From Didymodactylos carnosus (Eukaryota; Rotifera; Eurotatoria; Philodinida; Philodinidae), in contig CAJNOQ010002127.1 in assembly GCA_905250885.1 (NCBI GenBank), positions 1 through 26,094 on the forward strand: a stretch of 26,094 bases of DNA, written 5' to 3'. Below, one piece after another: positions 1-10,293 of this stretch (the stretch's first letter is position 1; each line of letters begins with the position of its first letter). The notes beneath the pieces are model-generated. The model was not told the DNA's origin. It ran no database searches and was given only the letters and a program-made list of their open reading frames with translations. The translations under genes and the position numbers were made by a program.

Positions 1-103
1 TAAACAACAAATGTGTCTGGCAACTAACGTCGTGTTATAATACAAATGTTTTTATATAGAGTAAAGAAATCTAAAGCAGATCACTTGAATAAGTTCATAT
101 TTA

Positions 104-1117
104 TTGAGTAGTCGCGTTTTTTTTTTTAAAAGAAACTTTAGTTTTTTAAAAAACAAAATAAAATTTTTAACAGAAATAAATTTGTTCGACAAGTCTATTT
201 TAAACAAAGTAACAATTCAAGGGTGTATTGAAAGTTTAATTAGATTAAAATTTGATGCAACAGCTCGTTCAATTTTAATCTCTCATGATCCAAATGTATT
301 ACAATGTGATTTAGATTATCTAAGTGAACGTATCGGTGTGTTAAGTTGTTATTTTACAAGTCGTGAAATTAATAAATTGATTCGTACTCATTCACGATTA
401 CTCACTGAACAATGGACAAAATTGGATTATAAGATAAATTATTTAAGAATAATGTTGTTTGCATCGACACGTGATATCGTTGAATGTGGCGCATTATCTT
501 ATCCAATTGAACATATTCGATCAAGATATTTATTTGTTTATCGTTGTGGTCTATGGACACGTGTTAGAAGAGAAGAACAATATTTTCGTCAACGAAAATT
601 AAATATATCATTACACGATATTTTTGACACCTCAATACAAACATTTTTGAAGCGTGTTACGAGCAATCTATTACGTCACGATGATTATCAAGCGTTTGTT
701 GATAGTTTAAAATATGAAAAGTTTCAAAATGAAATGGATAAATATTTGACGTTAAAAGGTGATAAAAAACACTGGACAAAGGGACAAATACTACGAGAAA
801 AAACAGAACGAAATCATTTTATGTATGAATTTGATCTGTATGATATGACAAAACAGAAAATAGAGGAAGAAGAAAATGATAATGAATATTTGGATGATGG
901 AATTATGACGCTTGAAACTCAATTAACAACATATGATCAAGATAAACAACAACAATTACAAAAAATAGATTTAAGTCGACAAACATTTGATCATATTATG
1001 AAAGATGCACATGTGAATGAAGCAAAAACGAGTGATGAACATCCACTTTTGGATTTAGGAAGAGAAAGTGGCAGATCAAAACGAATTGCTCAAAAAGCGG
1101 ATCCCGATTTGAGATGA
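104..1117 (+). CDS. mTERF-family mitochondrial protein, 5' end missing or unresolved
   Basis: The open frame ends at TGA 1115-1117. mTERF proteins bind nucleic acid in mitochondria and act in transcription, ribosome assembly or translation. The N-terminal two thirds shows mTERF-type helical repeats: a DPNVLQ motif, then a leucine-rich helix, then a second repeat containing SRLLTEQW, and finally an SRYLFVYRCGLW segment like the IrsRyeFLerlG block near the end of animal mTERF folds. The last ~110 residues are charged, with an EEEEND stretch, and look like a disordered tail. The frame extends back to about 104 but has no ATG; it opens with TTG. AG acceptors at 107-108, 140-141 and 172-173 suggest that an upstream exon supplies the start. 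The Arg/Lys/Phe-rich opening (VFFFKRNFSFLKNK) would suit a mitochondrial presequence. I cannot say which mTERF paralogue this is; the acidic tail is reminiscent of MTERF4. A poly(A) signal follows at 1296. Confidence 0.72.
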   Translation: MSSRVFFFKRNFSFLKNKIKFLTEINLFDKSILNKVTIQGCIESLIRLKFDATARSILISHDPNVLQCDLDYLSERIGVLSCYFTSREINKLIRTHSRLLTEQWTKLDYKINYLRIMLFASTRDIVECGALSYPIEHIRSRYLFVYRCGLWTRVRREEQYFRQRKLNISLHDIFDTSIQTFLKRVTSNLLRHDDYQAFVDSLKYEKFQNEMDKYLTLKGDKKHWTKGQILREKTERNHFMYEFDLYDMTKQKIEEEENDNEYLDDGIMTLETQLTTYDQDKQQQLQKIDLSRQTFDHIMKDAHVNEAKTSDEHPLLDLGRESGRSKRIAQKADPDLR

Positions 1118-1263
1118 ACATAGTACGTTAAACAATCTTTTTAGCGCGTATATCGACGTTAGTGGTAATTACAATCGACATAAGGATCAGTTGCTTTATA
1201 CAAATAGAAGTTGTCCTGGAAGATTATGAGTACAACTTTGCGACAGATTTAGAATATGTCGTC

Positions 1264-1301
1264 TCCGTACGCTGGAATTTTTAGCGTACGGAAACAATAA
1301 A
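1264..1301 (+). terminator. Hairpin plus AATAAA poly(A) signal of the mTERF gene
   Basis: A perfect 10-bp inverted repeat (TCCGTACGCT at 1264-1273 against AGCGTACGGA at 1283-1292, 9-base loop) is followed four bases later by AATAAA at 1296-1301. It lies about 180 bases after the stop codon, so it would sit at the 3' end of the mRNA. Confidence 0.6.
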
Positions 1302-2527
1302 AATGTCAGTATTTAAACCGTTTTTATTGACTTTTACTTAATCCTTGGCCTTACAAGTATTCAAAAATGATATTTAGAAAAAACTATTAACATCAAGCCT
1401 TGTTTTTTGTTATTTTTGTATATTTTGGACAAACTAATGGATATTCATTGGTAGTCTATTCAAGATTGTCATCCGAGCAATATGAGAACTTTCGAATAGA
1501 CTGATGTTATTTGCATAAGATCACTGCGATAAAAATATTTCAAAACATACTTAAATTACCACTTTTAAGTTGTTATTTAAGGTCATGCTTTTCAAAACGA
1601 GTTTTTCATGACACACTTTTGGATCTTTCATTATGTCATTCTCTTATGTTAAATATATTTCTCTGATATTTTCAAACATAACGTCTTTACAGTATTGCAA
1701 TTGTACATGTTTTCTTCCATTACTGTTTTTGGCCGCGAAGTAAGAGCGAAAGATTGTCAAAACTTGTGCGCCCTATTTTAGAGTGTGCGCTTAAAATCGC
1801 CTCACAGCGGTGAATTTCTCTACTATCCATTCGACGAATGAGTAAAATTGGTAGTCAAATATCGATTCAAATAAACATGCATTTGTGGCCAAACTCTAGT
1901 TCAATAAATTATGGATAATGTTGAAAAAATGTTAAAAGTTCGAGTCAATCTCTATCCCTAATGAAAGTTTTTGTATCTGAGTTCTTGGAGCACTATTTTA
2001 TTTGTCATTCTTGTTTGTATATAAATATGAATATTTTTATACTTTGAATAACTTCGAATTTTTTTCTTTTTTGGGTATAGATGTTCGAGATAGAGCTTAT
2101 ATTGATACGAGTTTTAAATTTTTGGTTTCAGATTCGACAGTTTTTTTCAAAAAAGTAACATCCACAAATAAGAAAATTCTCAAAAGAAAGCTAAATTAAA
2201 CTGTCATAAATGAATCAGGACTTTTCTCCAGGATTCTATTTCATGGTGTTTTTTCCAAGATTTAGGGGCATTTCTTAAATTCAATTCTTGATTACAATAA
2301 GTTTTTCTTAAAAACATTTCCTACTTCATGGTGATATGTTTCAATGATTGTAAAAATTATATTTAGACGAATTAATAATTTCAAAAAGTGGCAAACTTTC
2401 AAGATCTCTTTTGAAAATTATATTTTTTATTGAGCTAGTATATCACAGGATTACGTCCAGTACTGGAACATTTGTTGTACATACTAATAGAGACTGCTCA
2501 TTCTTGTATTTGTGTTCTCTCTTTTAG
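1302..2527. other. Intergenic region with no gene seen
   Basis: AT-rich sequence between the mTERF poly(A) signal and MRPS17. The open frame at 2002-2199 starts with TTG, is rich in Phe and Lys, and has no splice or domain support. The only structure I noted is a 9-bp inverted repeat, AGTCTATTC at 1453-1461 against GAATAGACT at 1494-1502. The last bases (CTCTCTTTTAG, 2517-2527) are a T-rich splice-acceptor-like tract ending exactly at the MRPS17 start codon. Confidence 0.5.
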
Positions 2528-3005
2528 ATGGCTACTCAGTTATCTAGTTTATTGATTGGTCGTGTCCTATCAAAAAACAATCCATCAACAGCCATTGTAC
2601 GTGTATTACAAATGAAATTAGATGATAATTTTAACATGTTTTTCAATCAACGTGAGTAATGGTATCTAAATTATTTTAAAGTATAATATTTAAAGCATCA
2701 TTTTTTTTTATTATTTCAAAGGTATTGATTATAAAACATTTGATAAAAATACTCAAACAAAAGTTGGTGATATTGTACTTCTAAAACAGAGGCCAAAACA
2801 TGAATGTCGTTATCCATTAGAACGTTATGAAATAAGTGAAGTTGTCTATGACTTAGGACATATTAAAGATCCATTGACTGGTAGACGCTGTAATGGTCTA
2901 CGTTTTCTTGATGAACCATCAATTATTAATGATAAACTAAATCAGTTTCAACGTGTTCAAGAACCATTAAAAATTACTAGTCCTCAATCTTCTTCTAAAT
3001 CTTAG
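2528..3005 (+). CDS. MRPS17: Mitochondrial small-subunit ribosomal protein uS17m (MRPS17)
   Basis: Two exons, 2528-2651 and 2722-3005, flank a 70-base intron (GTGAGT...CAAAG). Joined they give 135 aa; the human protein is about 130. uS17m binds 12S rRNA in the mitochondrial small ribosomal subunit. The S17 pattern is clear: an opening LLIGRVLSKN (family: GkV...k.qkTa.VrV), then a V-G-D-I-V-L-L block at the OB-fold core, then a C-terminal stretch with GHIKDPLTGRRCNG, closely matching the human KVIDPVTGKPCAG region. That last feature separates uS17m from bacterial S17. The start ATG directly follows TTTTAG, so the 5' end of the mature mRNA may be made by splicing next to the start codon. AATAAA lies 54 bases after the stop (3059-3064). 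Only 271 bases separate this stop from the next start codon. Confidence 0.9.
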
Positions 3006-3058
3006 ATTGACTCTATCTTTTTTTCTTGTTTTATTTTGTACTTTCCTGTCACTTTTTG

Positions 3059-3064
3059 AATAAA
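3059..3064 (+). terminator. AATAAA poly(A) signal of MRPS17
   Basis: Canonical hexamer 54 bases after the MRPS17 stop and about 200 bases before the next acceptor-like site at 3258-3259. It is the best candidate 3' end in this short gap. Confidence 0.6.
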
Positions 3065-3276
3065 CATTTGAATCGTTAGGTGAACTTGAACTTTATTATA
3101 ATTGTGTATCCATAGATGTTTTTTGCTTTTATTGAAGAGCGAAATACTATGTGTTGCATTTTGTCTCTGACCAAATGAGTTTACATTTAATCTTCTCAAT
3201 AAATATTGTCATAATTTAATACTTTATCATAAAAATGTTTTTCTCTTTTTCTTGTTCAGATAACTTACTGATATAA

Positions 3277-6200
3277 ATGAATAGTCTTTTTATATTTCTC
3301 TTATTAGCACGTGTTTTAACATTAGAAAACAGTGTTGATAATTGTGAACAAAATTGTATGATTCTTAAATGTTATTTTCCTGTTCGTAAGTAACGAATGA
3401 ATGTGAATCACTTCCGAGAGATAATAGTGTTTCAGATTTATTTTACAGATGATTTTCTCAATGCAATATTGAATGAATTACAACCATTTGAAAATTTCCT
3501 ACTTAAACATAAGCTTTTTTTAACCTATGTAAGTGAATATTAGTTTCAGTTTGTTATTTCAGTTTGAAAGATCAAACATGATTTTACTCATCTCTAGCAT
3601 TTGTGTGATGAATTACGTATTGATGGTTTCGAAGAAGCAAATAAGTGTATCTATGGTGTTTCATTTAAACTCATAAAGTAAGTCAAAAAGTTTTACTGTT
3701 CCCATTTGATAAGAGTGAAACAAATGTTCCCGTTCCTGTACTATTTATTATTCATCAGGAATATCACTATGTCATCGAATTATCTCACTTTTTTGTGAAG
3801 ATGCAGAATAATTCGATTAGTTGACTTAGATCGACCTCTATTGTCTTGTCTCTTTGATGTTATGTCTGTTCTTTTTTTAAGAACTGAAAATGGTGAAACA
3901 ACATCTCAACGTCTTTACACAAAACACGCTCAAATTCAACAAGAATCGTCAGCAGCTGTTTTTGATTACATGTACGTGGAGAAAATAATAATGAATTTCT
4001 GTCCATATCATAAAAGAACTGTTTTTAATTTTTTATTTAGTTCAGAAATTTTGTACAATGTTACATTGGTTGAAACGTCGAATGAACTTAGTGATTCGCT
4101 TCGAGATATTCATAAAGTTGTTATCAATACGGCATTTTTCACTCCAACAAGTAAAATAAATTATATATGTGACAATCTTGTAAATATTTCTATTTTTATA
4201 GTTCATCTCAATATGAGTAAGATTATTCTCAATTATGGCGAATGGTTTTATTTTATTTATCAAAATAGTTCTCTGTAAGTTAAACATTATCATGTACAAA
4301 TATTCATAACTTGTATTCAGTTATTTTTGCTATTTGTTTAGAGATATCAGTAGAATTTCTTGTACCATTCGTGTATATGTGACTATTACAGCAAATGATT
4401 ATACTTGTTCAACATACGACAATATTCGATTGACATTAGAATATTTATTGGCAAAGAATCCAATGAGTTCTATCAGTTCATTAATGCATTTAACATACGT
4501 TAATATTTATCCACGAATTACAAAAACATTTTTTTATGTTCATGATTCCACACCACTTGTTGACAGTCTCAATGTGATTTGGAATTATACCGATACAATA
4601 GTTATTTCAGTTGATATGTAGGATAGATACAATGTTTGTTTAATCATTATTTACATTGATACCTTTATTTAGTAACGATTTGAATGAGAACGATAGACAG
4701 AATCGTCTTGTTCAAGGTTTTTATCCATTTTATTTATTTTGGTCTCCAGAAATCGTAAGATAAAATAGATCACGTATGAATAAAGAACAACAGTTTTCAT
4801 TTCCCTTTTCTCATTAGAATCAATTTCAACGTCTGGGTGATCAATTGTCAGTTGAACTTGTCCAAACATTAATTAATAATAACGAAGAAAAACGAATAAG
4901 TATGAAGAAATTAAAGTATATAAGATTGATATCTATCACTCTGTTTTCATTTAGATCAATATAGTTTTTCTGACGATAAACATAGTCAAATTGATGAGAA
5001 TGATGTTCTCTTGGATAATGTTATAATCATCCAAAATACAGAACAATATCAAAATATCTTGACACAAAATATCAACAATCGTTTTGTTATTCTCTATACC
5101 GTTCGATGGGATTCAACATCAAAACTTGCAAAAAAAACATTTCACTATTTATCAATGTTACTTAAATGGACCCAATTAGTATTCATTGAAATTGATTGCT
5201 TTGATTTAACAGATTTATGTGAAGAAAACGACATATTTTTTTGGCCACAAATTCATCTGTATGATAAATATCAAATATACAATGGAAAGTATCATGGTAG
5301 TACAGATGAGAATGAAATGGCATCAAGTTTATTAAGGTTATATTATTGTATAGATAACATCAACGAATAAATAATAACTATGATACTTTTTAGGCATGCT
5401 GTTGATCAGCCCTATGAAATATGTTTAAATAATAGTAGCAGTAGACGAGATGCGATCGACAAATTATTATCGGTGCAAAATGTGTACGTTATTGGTTATT
5501 TTGAAACTGAAACTAATGATGGTAAGTGTATTTTAAAACTTTTTTTTCTTCTCAATAATAAAAACAATAGATATATCAATAAACTTATTACGATCATAGA
5601 TACCATATTAAATGTATACATTCAGCAGTGTATTTACAGTATTTTGATATCTAACTTTCTTTTACTTTAGAAGACTTATGATTTTACATTTGAAACTAGA
5701 ATTTTAACTGTTATTAGTACAAAAATTTTCAATAATTTTTTTTAGAATGGTTTAGTTATCAAAAAATAGCTGAACAATTTAGAAATGAGAATATTTTCTT
5801 TATGACATGCATTTCTAATATTTCGGATATGACGAGGTTTGTATGAGGAGAGTTTAATGAACTGGTACTATGTCTTCTTGAGTGTGAAGTTTGATTCATT
5901 TGGTGGTATTTTTTCAATTGATTTTTACTTCATTCATCCACTTTATTCTCTATTATGAACTAATTTATTTATATTCTTTTTAGTACATTATGTAAAAAGT
6001 TACCGTGCTTAACTATTACACAAAATATTGATCTATTATCACCTGATAAAACAAGTGTGTATTATTTTGATGATCAAATATCATTGAAAAATGCATTTCG
6101 TTTAAATTTGGTTCGTCCTAATATTTTTAACATTATTTTCTATTTTTACTTTTTATTTTGTTTATTAAAGGTACCATTTGTACCATCAACTTTCATGAAA

Positions 6201-7292
6201 AAATTCTCATCTACATCAACAGTAACATTTGTGGCAGCTAGTAAACGTCATTTGACAAGTATATCAACGTTCTCAAAAGCGATTGAAGAATTTTTCTTAC
6301 ATGATGATATTGATGAACAAACTATCAGACCATTTTTGTGGATAGATATGTAAGAAAGAGAAAAGAACTGTTTTATTATTTTTAAATATTATATATACAA
6401 TTGTAATGTAATTTATTATCATCAAGTCTATATCTTATAAGTCAAATTTATTGTTTGAGTAGAGTATGAATCAATGTTTGTAAGGTAGTAACTCAAGGGG
6501 GGAACGGCATTACAAGGCAAATGTACCCATTCTGGAATATGTCTATTCTGAAATGCCATTTCATTTTCAGAAGCCGAGCTTAGCCGTATGTAGACCGAGA
6601 TTTAGAGTAAAACTCAAAAAAATTTAAAATTTTGTACTCGTTCTGGAATGTGTTTTTTACCCCTTGTAGTAACTACAGATGGCAGCAGTTTGATAATTTT
6701 TACAAAAGTGAAAATTTGTTGAAATTATTTTGTTATTTTAAACTCGAATTTGTTTTAAAAACCCCTTCTCCATAACTAAACAGCGGTTTTAATACAAATT
6801 TCTCCATTTATTGAAATGATTATAAAATCGTCTATATTTTTTTTCTTCTAGTAATTCACCATGGATTTTAACTATCAATCAGTATGGTGATCATATTTAT
6901 CCTGCTTTGATACACATTACATTTATCAATGTAAATTATTTATTTTTACTTATGTATGATGTATCTAATGATATATTTTATAATTTAGCATAGTGTTTAT
7001 CTTCTTGAAAATCCTAGCCATTCATTAGATATTTTACAATGGTTAAAATCGATAAAATCGGGCACAATTTTACCAACGTGTAAGTTTAATTATTTGATTT
7101 ATGCACTTTTCATTGCTTTCATTTTTTCAATTAGATATACTACCAATAATTCCATCTTCATTATCACAAGACGTAATGGATTTTCTCAAACAAATGAAAG
7201 ATGATGAAGATTTCCTAAATTCATATCCTACGGTAGAGGAATACAGTCATACACTTAATGAACATGGTTTAGGTATATCAAATTTATCCTAG
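3277..7292 (+). CDS. TXNDC16: Thioredoxin domain-containing protein 16 (ERp90-like), ER lumen
   Basis: Sixteen exons: 3277-3385, 3449-3528, 3598-3677, 3807-3971, 4041-4274, 4342-4617, 4673-4754, 4818-4899, 4955-5336, 5394-5521, 5746-5836, 5984-6110, 6171-6349, 6852-6930, 6989-7079, 7135-7292. All phases agree and give 780 aa; human TXNDC16 is about 825. The N-terminus is a signal peptide (SLFIFLLLARVL), so the product enters the secretory pathway. ERp90 is an ER glycoprotein of several thioredoxin-like folds, reported to bind the flavoprotein ERFAD. The clearest domain, residues ~390-500, aligns with the human one at FVILYTVRW, the IDC..LTDLCEEN block and FWPQIHLYDKYQIYNGKYHG. The active-site position reads W421-D-S-T-S, without the CxxC pair, as I recall for the human protein too. 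No C-terminal KDEL is present. Donors are mostly GTAAGT-like; 5337 (GTTATA), 5837 (GTTTGT) and 6111 (GTTCGT) are weak. AATAAA is at 7435. Confidence 0.82.
6485..6676. repeat. Possible MITE remnant in TXNDC16 intron 13
   Basis: The 502-base intron 6350-6851 is the largest in the gene. It contains similar ends (GTAGTAACTCAAGGGG at 6485-6500; reverse complement at 6661-6676 GTAGTTACTACAAGGGG) about 190 bases apart. Inside is a 21-base direct repeat, 18 of 21 identical, at 6522-6542 and 6633-6653, with the shared core TTCTGGAAT.TGT. This looks like an old short transposon relic. No coding sequence is seen. Confidence 0.35.
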
Positions 7293-7434
7293 ATGACTGA
7301 CTGTAAAGAAAATCATTTTATTTCTTTAGGTTTTGATATTAATGGCAATGAAAATCAAGACTTCTAAAAACTTTTGTTTATTGGTATTAGTTTTGTTTTC
7401 ATTGTATTATGAATCCAAATTGATTTTTTTATTG

Positions 7435-7440
7435 AATAAA
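7435..7440 (+). terminator. AATAAA poly(A) signal of TXNDC16
   Basis: Hexamer 143 bases after the TXNDC16 stop and 168 bases before the GPATCH2 start codon. The gap 7293-7607 therefore holds a 3' UTR and a very short promoter or 5' UTR for the next gene. Confidence 0.55.
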
Positions 7441-7607
7441 TAATTTGACCAACTTTCATATTTTATCTGAATAGAAGTAACAGAAATTCTCTAACTCATT
7501 AAGTTTTTTTGTTTTAAAATTTCTTGTAGAAGTACAATATATTTATATTATTGTTAAAATTTTCATTATTTATTGAATTTTAATTTAAAATTTGAGTTGT
7601 CCATTGG

Positions 7608-10045
7608 ATGGACGAAAGCCATCCTTTATTACCTTTGTCTGATAAATTAAAAGCAATACAAAAGAAAGTAATGGACCAATTAGCGTTCGATTTAAATGCA
7701 GCATTAAATGAAACTTGTCCAAAAACAAATACGACACCAGTCAAATCAAAACGACGAAAAAAGCGTGTACCACCAACTAATAATTCAAGCACTGTGAATA
7801 TTGCATGCCATTCCGATGCGTCAGATAGTACAACGCAAGAAAACTTAACATTGAGAATGACTTGTCGTAGTGAGGGAGAAGATTCTGAAGTACTATCAAG
7901 TAAGTTCAATACAAAGTTGACACTTTGTTTCAATTTTAATTTTGAAAATATTTAATTGATAGCAAAAATACTACTCATATTTTCGTTCATCCTTATCAGT
8001 TTTCAATCGTTAATAACCTCTGTTTCATCCTTCTTGACAGTAACGGCATTAGAGCAGCAACGTTGCCAGGATTATTCTAATGGAGAATGACCAAACCTTT
8101 TATTGTATTAAGGATATTACGAACTTTCTTCTCTAACAATAGGAGAGATATTCATTCCAACGTTCCTCGTTTGATCATGTCACTGCATGAGAAGTATCGA
8201 TAATTTTATTTAATTAACTCACTGTATGTTTGTAGAAGTTGGATCAACTTTATTGGCTTCTGAATCCGATTCAACGCCCAGAATCGACACATCAACGAGA
8301 CGTCGCCGTCGTCGACCATTTAAAAAACCGAGTCCTCCAATAATGATAGCAACTTCGGCCAATGTAACGATGACTACGTCGGATCAATTGATGAAAAATC
8401 GTACTAGTGGACATGGAAAAATGTCATCATCAACCGTTACAACAGCATCTGGAAGTGGGTACAATGGCAATAGCACTTCCTATCCAAGACGACGTCGACG
8501 GCATTGTATTAGTGAAGGAAGCGGGAATAATAACGATATGTACGTTAGTGTCAATACACCACGTTCATCATCCTCGTCATTTTCAATAACAACAATTGGA
8601 AAAAGAAAACGTTCAGCTCGCGCATCATCTCGTTTTGTCCATAATTCTCACGAGGATCTTCATCGGCCATTGAATACTTCAATAAACGAGTGTGAACTAA
8701 CACTAATGGATGATAATAATCGGTATGACTCAATTAACGGATGAAGTAAAAATTCTGCGTAGACAAACTGAGTATGATTTCTCCACATTCTCAATATTTT
8801 AGAAACTTTGTTTTGATATTTGAAAAACTAAGGTCTGAACTACGAATTTCGTCTAAGTATCTCACGTAATATCTTGATTTTCAGAAAGATTGACTTTCAG
8901 GAAATATTTAAGAAGATCCGATCAATAAACTATCCCATGGACTATTTTTATTGATGCTTAGCTTTTGAATTTTTCTCAACGAACTTTTGTGGGAGATAAA
9001 TTTGTTTGACGTACGTTTTTCGTAGTTCAGACCTTTTTCAAATAAAAAAAGTAAAATCCCGAGAGTAATTAAAACATGGAGAACTAGTACTTAACATGTT
9101 TATGCAGAATCTTTGTCACACTCGTTAGTCTCTCTCATTGCTCGCAAATAACATATTGTTGTTCTGTTTTTTAGAACTCAAATGAGTAGCAGTAGCAGTT
9201 TGAATTTAAGTGATACTGACCCTTCTCCAACAAGCAATGAAGGTAATATCTTCTAAATTTCTAAAGTATAAAATAGCATTGTTAGCTTTTTTTTAGCTGA
9301 TGATGAACAATCTGATTTTCCACGCGATGAAAGTGTTCCCAATGTTGTAAAATGGTGGGAAGAGAATAATAATGACTTTGATGAGGACGAAATGTTACCA
9401 ACAATAGATGTAAATCTGGAAAAATTGGTAAATGGAGCATTTACAGTCATGTTGCAATCGTCAAAAACATCATTTCAAAATCGTCTTAAATCATACATTA
9501 CTAGCAGAGAAATTCTGACGGGAAATCGACGTACGATACCAGACGATATCAAAAAAGTATTTATATAATATTACTTTTATAAAAACTTGTCTATAACAAA
9601 AATTTTGCATTTCTTCAGAATATCTCAACTCATATGAGAAGACAAGCGAGACCGTTAAGAGATTACAAACGATCACATCACAGCAGTTATAATCATAAAA
9701 GAAGGAAGTATGGTGAAACTAATGCAAATAAAACTGGTTTGTCTACTATATGAGAAGAATATTTCTTTTTACTTAGTCGATAGTTTATATCTTTTAGATG
9801 AAGCTCGTATTATGCCGGCAACGCCAATTTCTTCAAATAATATTGGTCATCAATTACTCCAAAAATTTGGATGGCAACCCGGGTTTGGTTTAGGTAAGGT
9901 ATCTTCTGGCATCGTAAATCCCGTACAAGTGATTTATCGTAATCATCGTGGTGGACTTGGATATGAAACGGAATCATTAAAAGCTGATTGTGAAACTAAA
10001 GACGATAGTTTTAATGAAAAAATGGATAGCGAAAATGCTCAGTGA
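7608..10045 (+). CDS. GPATCH2: G-patch domain-containing protein 2 (GPATCH2-like)
   Basis: Six exons: 7608-7899, 8236-8722, 9175-9242, 9297-9556, 9619-9736, 9798-10045. The phases agree and give 490 aa; human GPATCH2 is about 528. G-patch proteins activate DEAH-box RNA helicases; GPATCH2 is nuclear and reported to stimulate DHX15. The G-patch spans residues ~409-465: DEARIMP, then SNNIGHQLLQKFGWQPGFGLGK, with the Gly and aromatic spacing of the family, closely matching human GPATCH2. Two further blocks match that protein: an early LxDALxxALxE-like helix (QLAFDLNAALNETC) and a central TSNE..DDEQSD motif. Several basic runs (six Arg in a row near residue 115, and PRRRRRHC) suit nuclear localisation. 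The middle is Ser/Thr-rich and probably disordered. Intron 7900-8235 contains an acceptor-like site at 8039-8040, but the sequence after it soon meets a stop. Intron 8723-9174 holds an inverted-repeat element. Confidence 0.88.
8818..9043. mobile_element. MITE-like inverted-repeat element in GPATCH2 intron 2
   Basis: The arms start ATTTGAAAAACTAAGGTCTG at 8818 and end, in reverse complement, ATTTGAAAAAGGTCTGAACT at 9043. They share GGTCTGAACTACGAA; the left arm has three extra bases (CTA). Weaker pairing continues inward around ATCTC. The 226-bp element has no coding capacity and lies inside intron 8723-9174. Superfamily and target duplication are not clear. Confidence 0.6.
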
Positions 10046-10151
10046 TACTTATTTGTTCTCTTCTAATCAAGTCATAACCGTGAATACATTTGTTTTACTG
10101 GTGTTTTTCTATAAATTTGAATATATTTTTCTTCTTTTATGATATTGTATT

Positions 10152-10157
10152 AATAAA
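10152..10157 (+). terminator. AATAAA poly(A) signal of GPATCH2
   Basis: Hexamer 107 bases after the GPATCH2 stop. The foldback element at 10294 lies just beyond it. Confidence 0.55.
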
Positions 10158-10293
10158 ATGTAGCAACGTTTCTTAAATACTACATAGAAATACTGGGTTA
10201 ACGAAGATACTCAACAACTATGTAGAGAGAATTCATTAACCAAAAGCTGACCATCTATTTTTAAAATAAAGGTTTATATTTCTTTAGACTGAA

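Noticed and set aside
2002-2199. Plus-strand 65-codon frame upstream of MRPS17
   Set aside because: It starts with TTG, has low-complexity Phe/Lys composition and no splice or domain support.
4175-4200. Possible 22-base intron (GTAAATATT...TATAG) in TXNDC16 exon 5
   Set aside because: It is far shorter than any other intron here and its removal would break the frame; reading through keeps the frame.
7580-7933. Minus-strand 117-codon frame
   Set aside because: It is the antisense shadow of GPATCH2 exon 1, which has clear homology on the plus strand.
8041-8090. Possible extra GPATCH2 exon after an acceptor-like site in intron 1
   Set aside because: The frame reaches a TGA after about 16 codons and no good donor precedes it.
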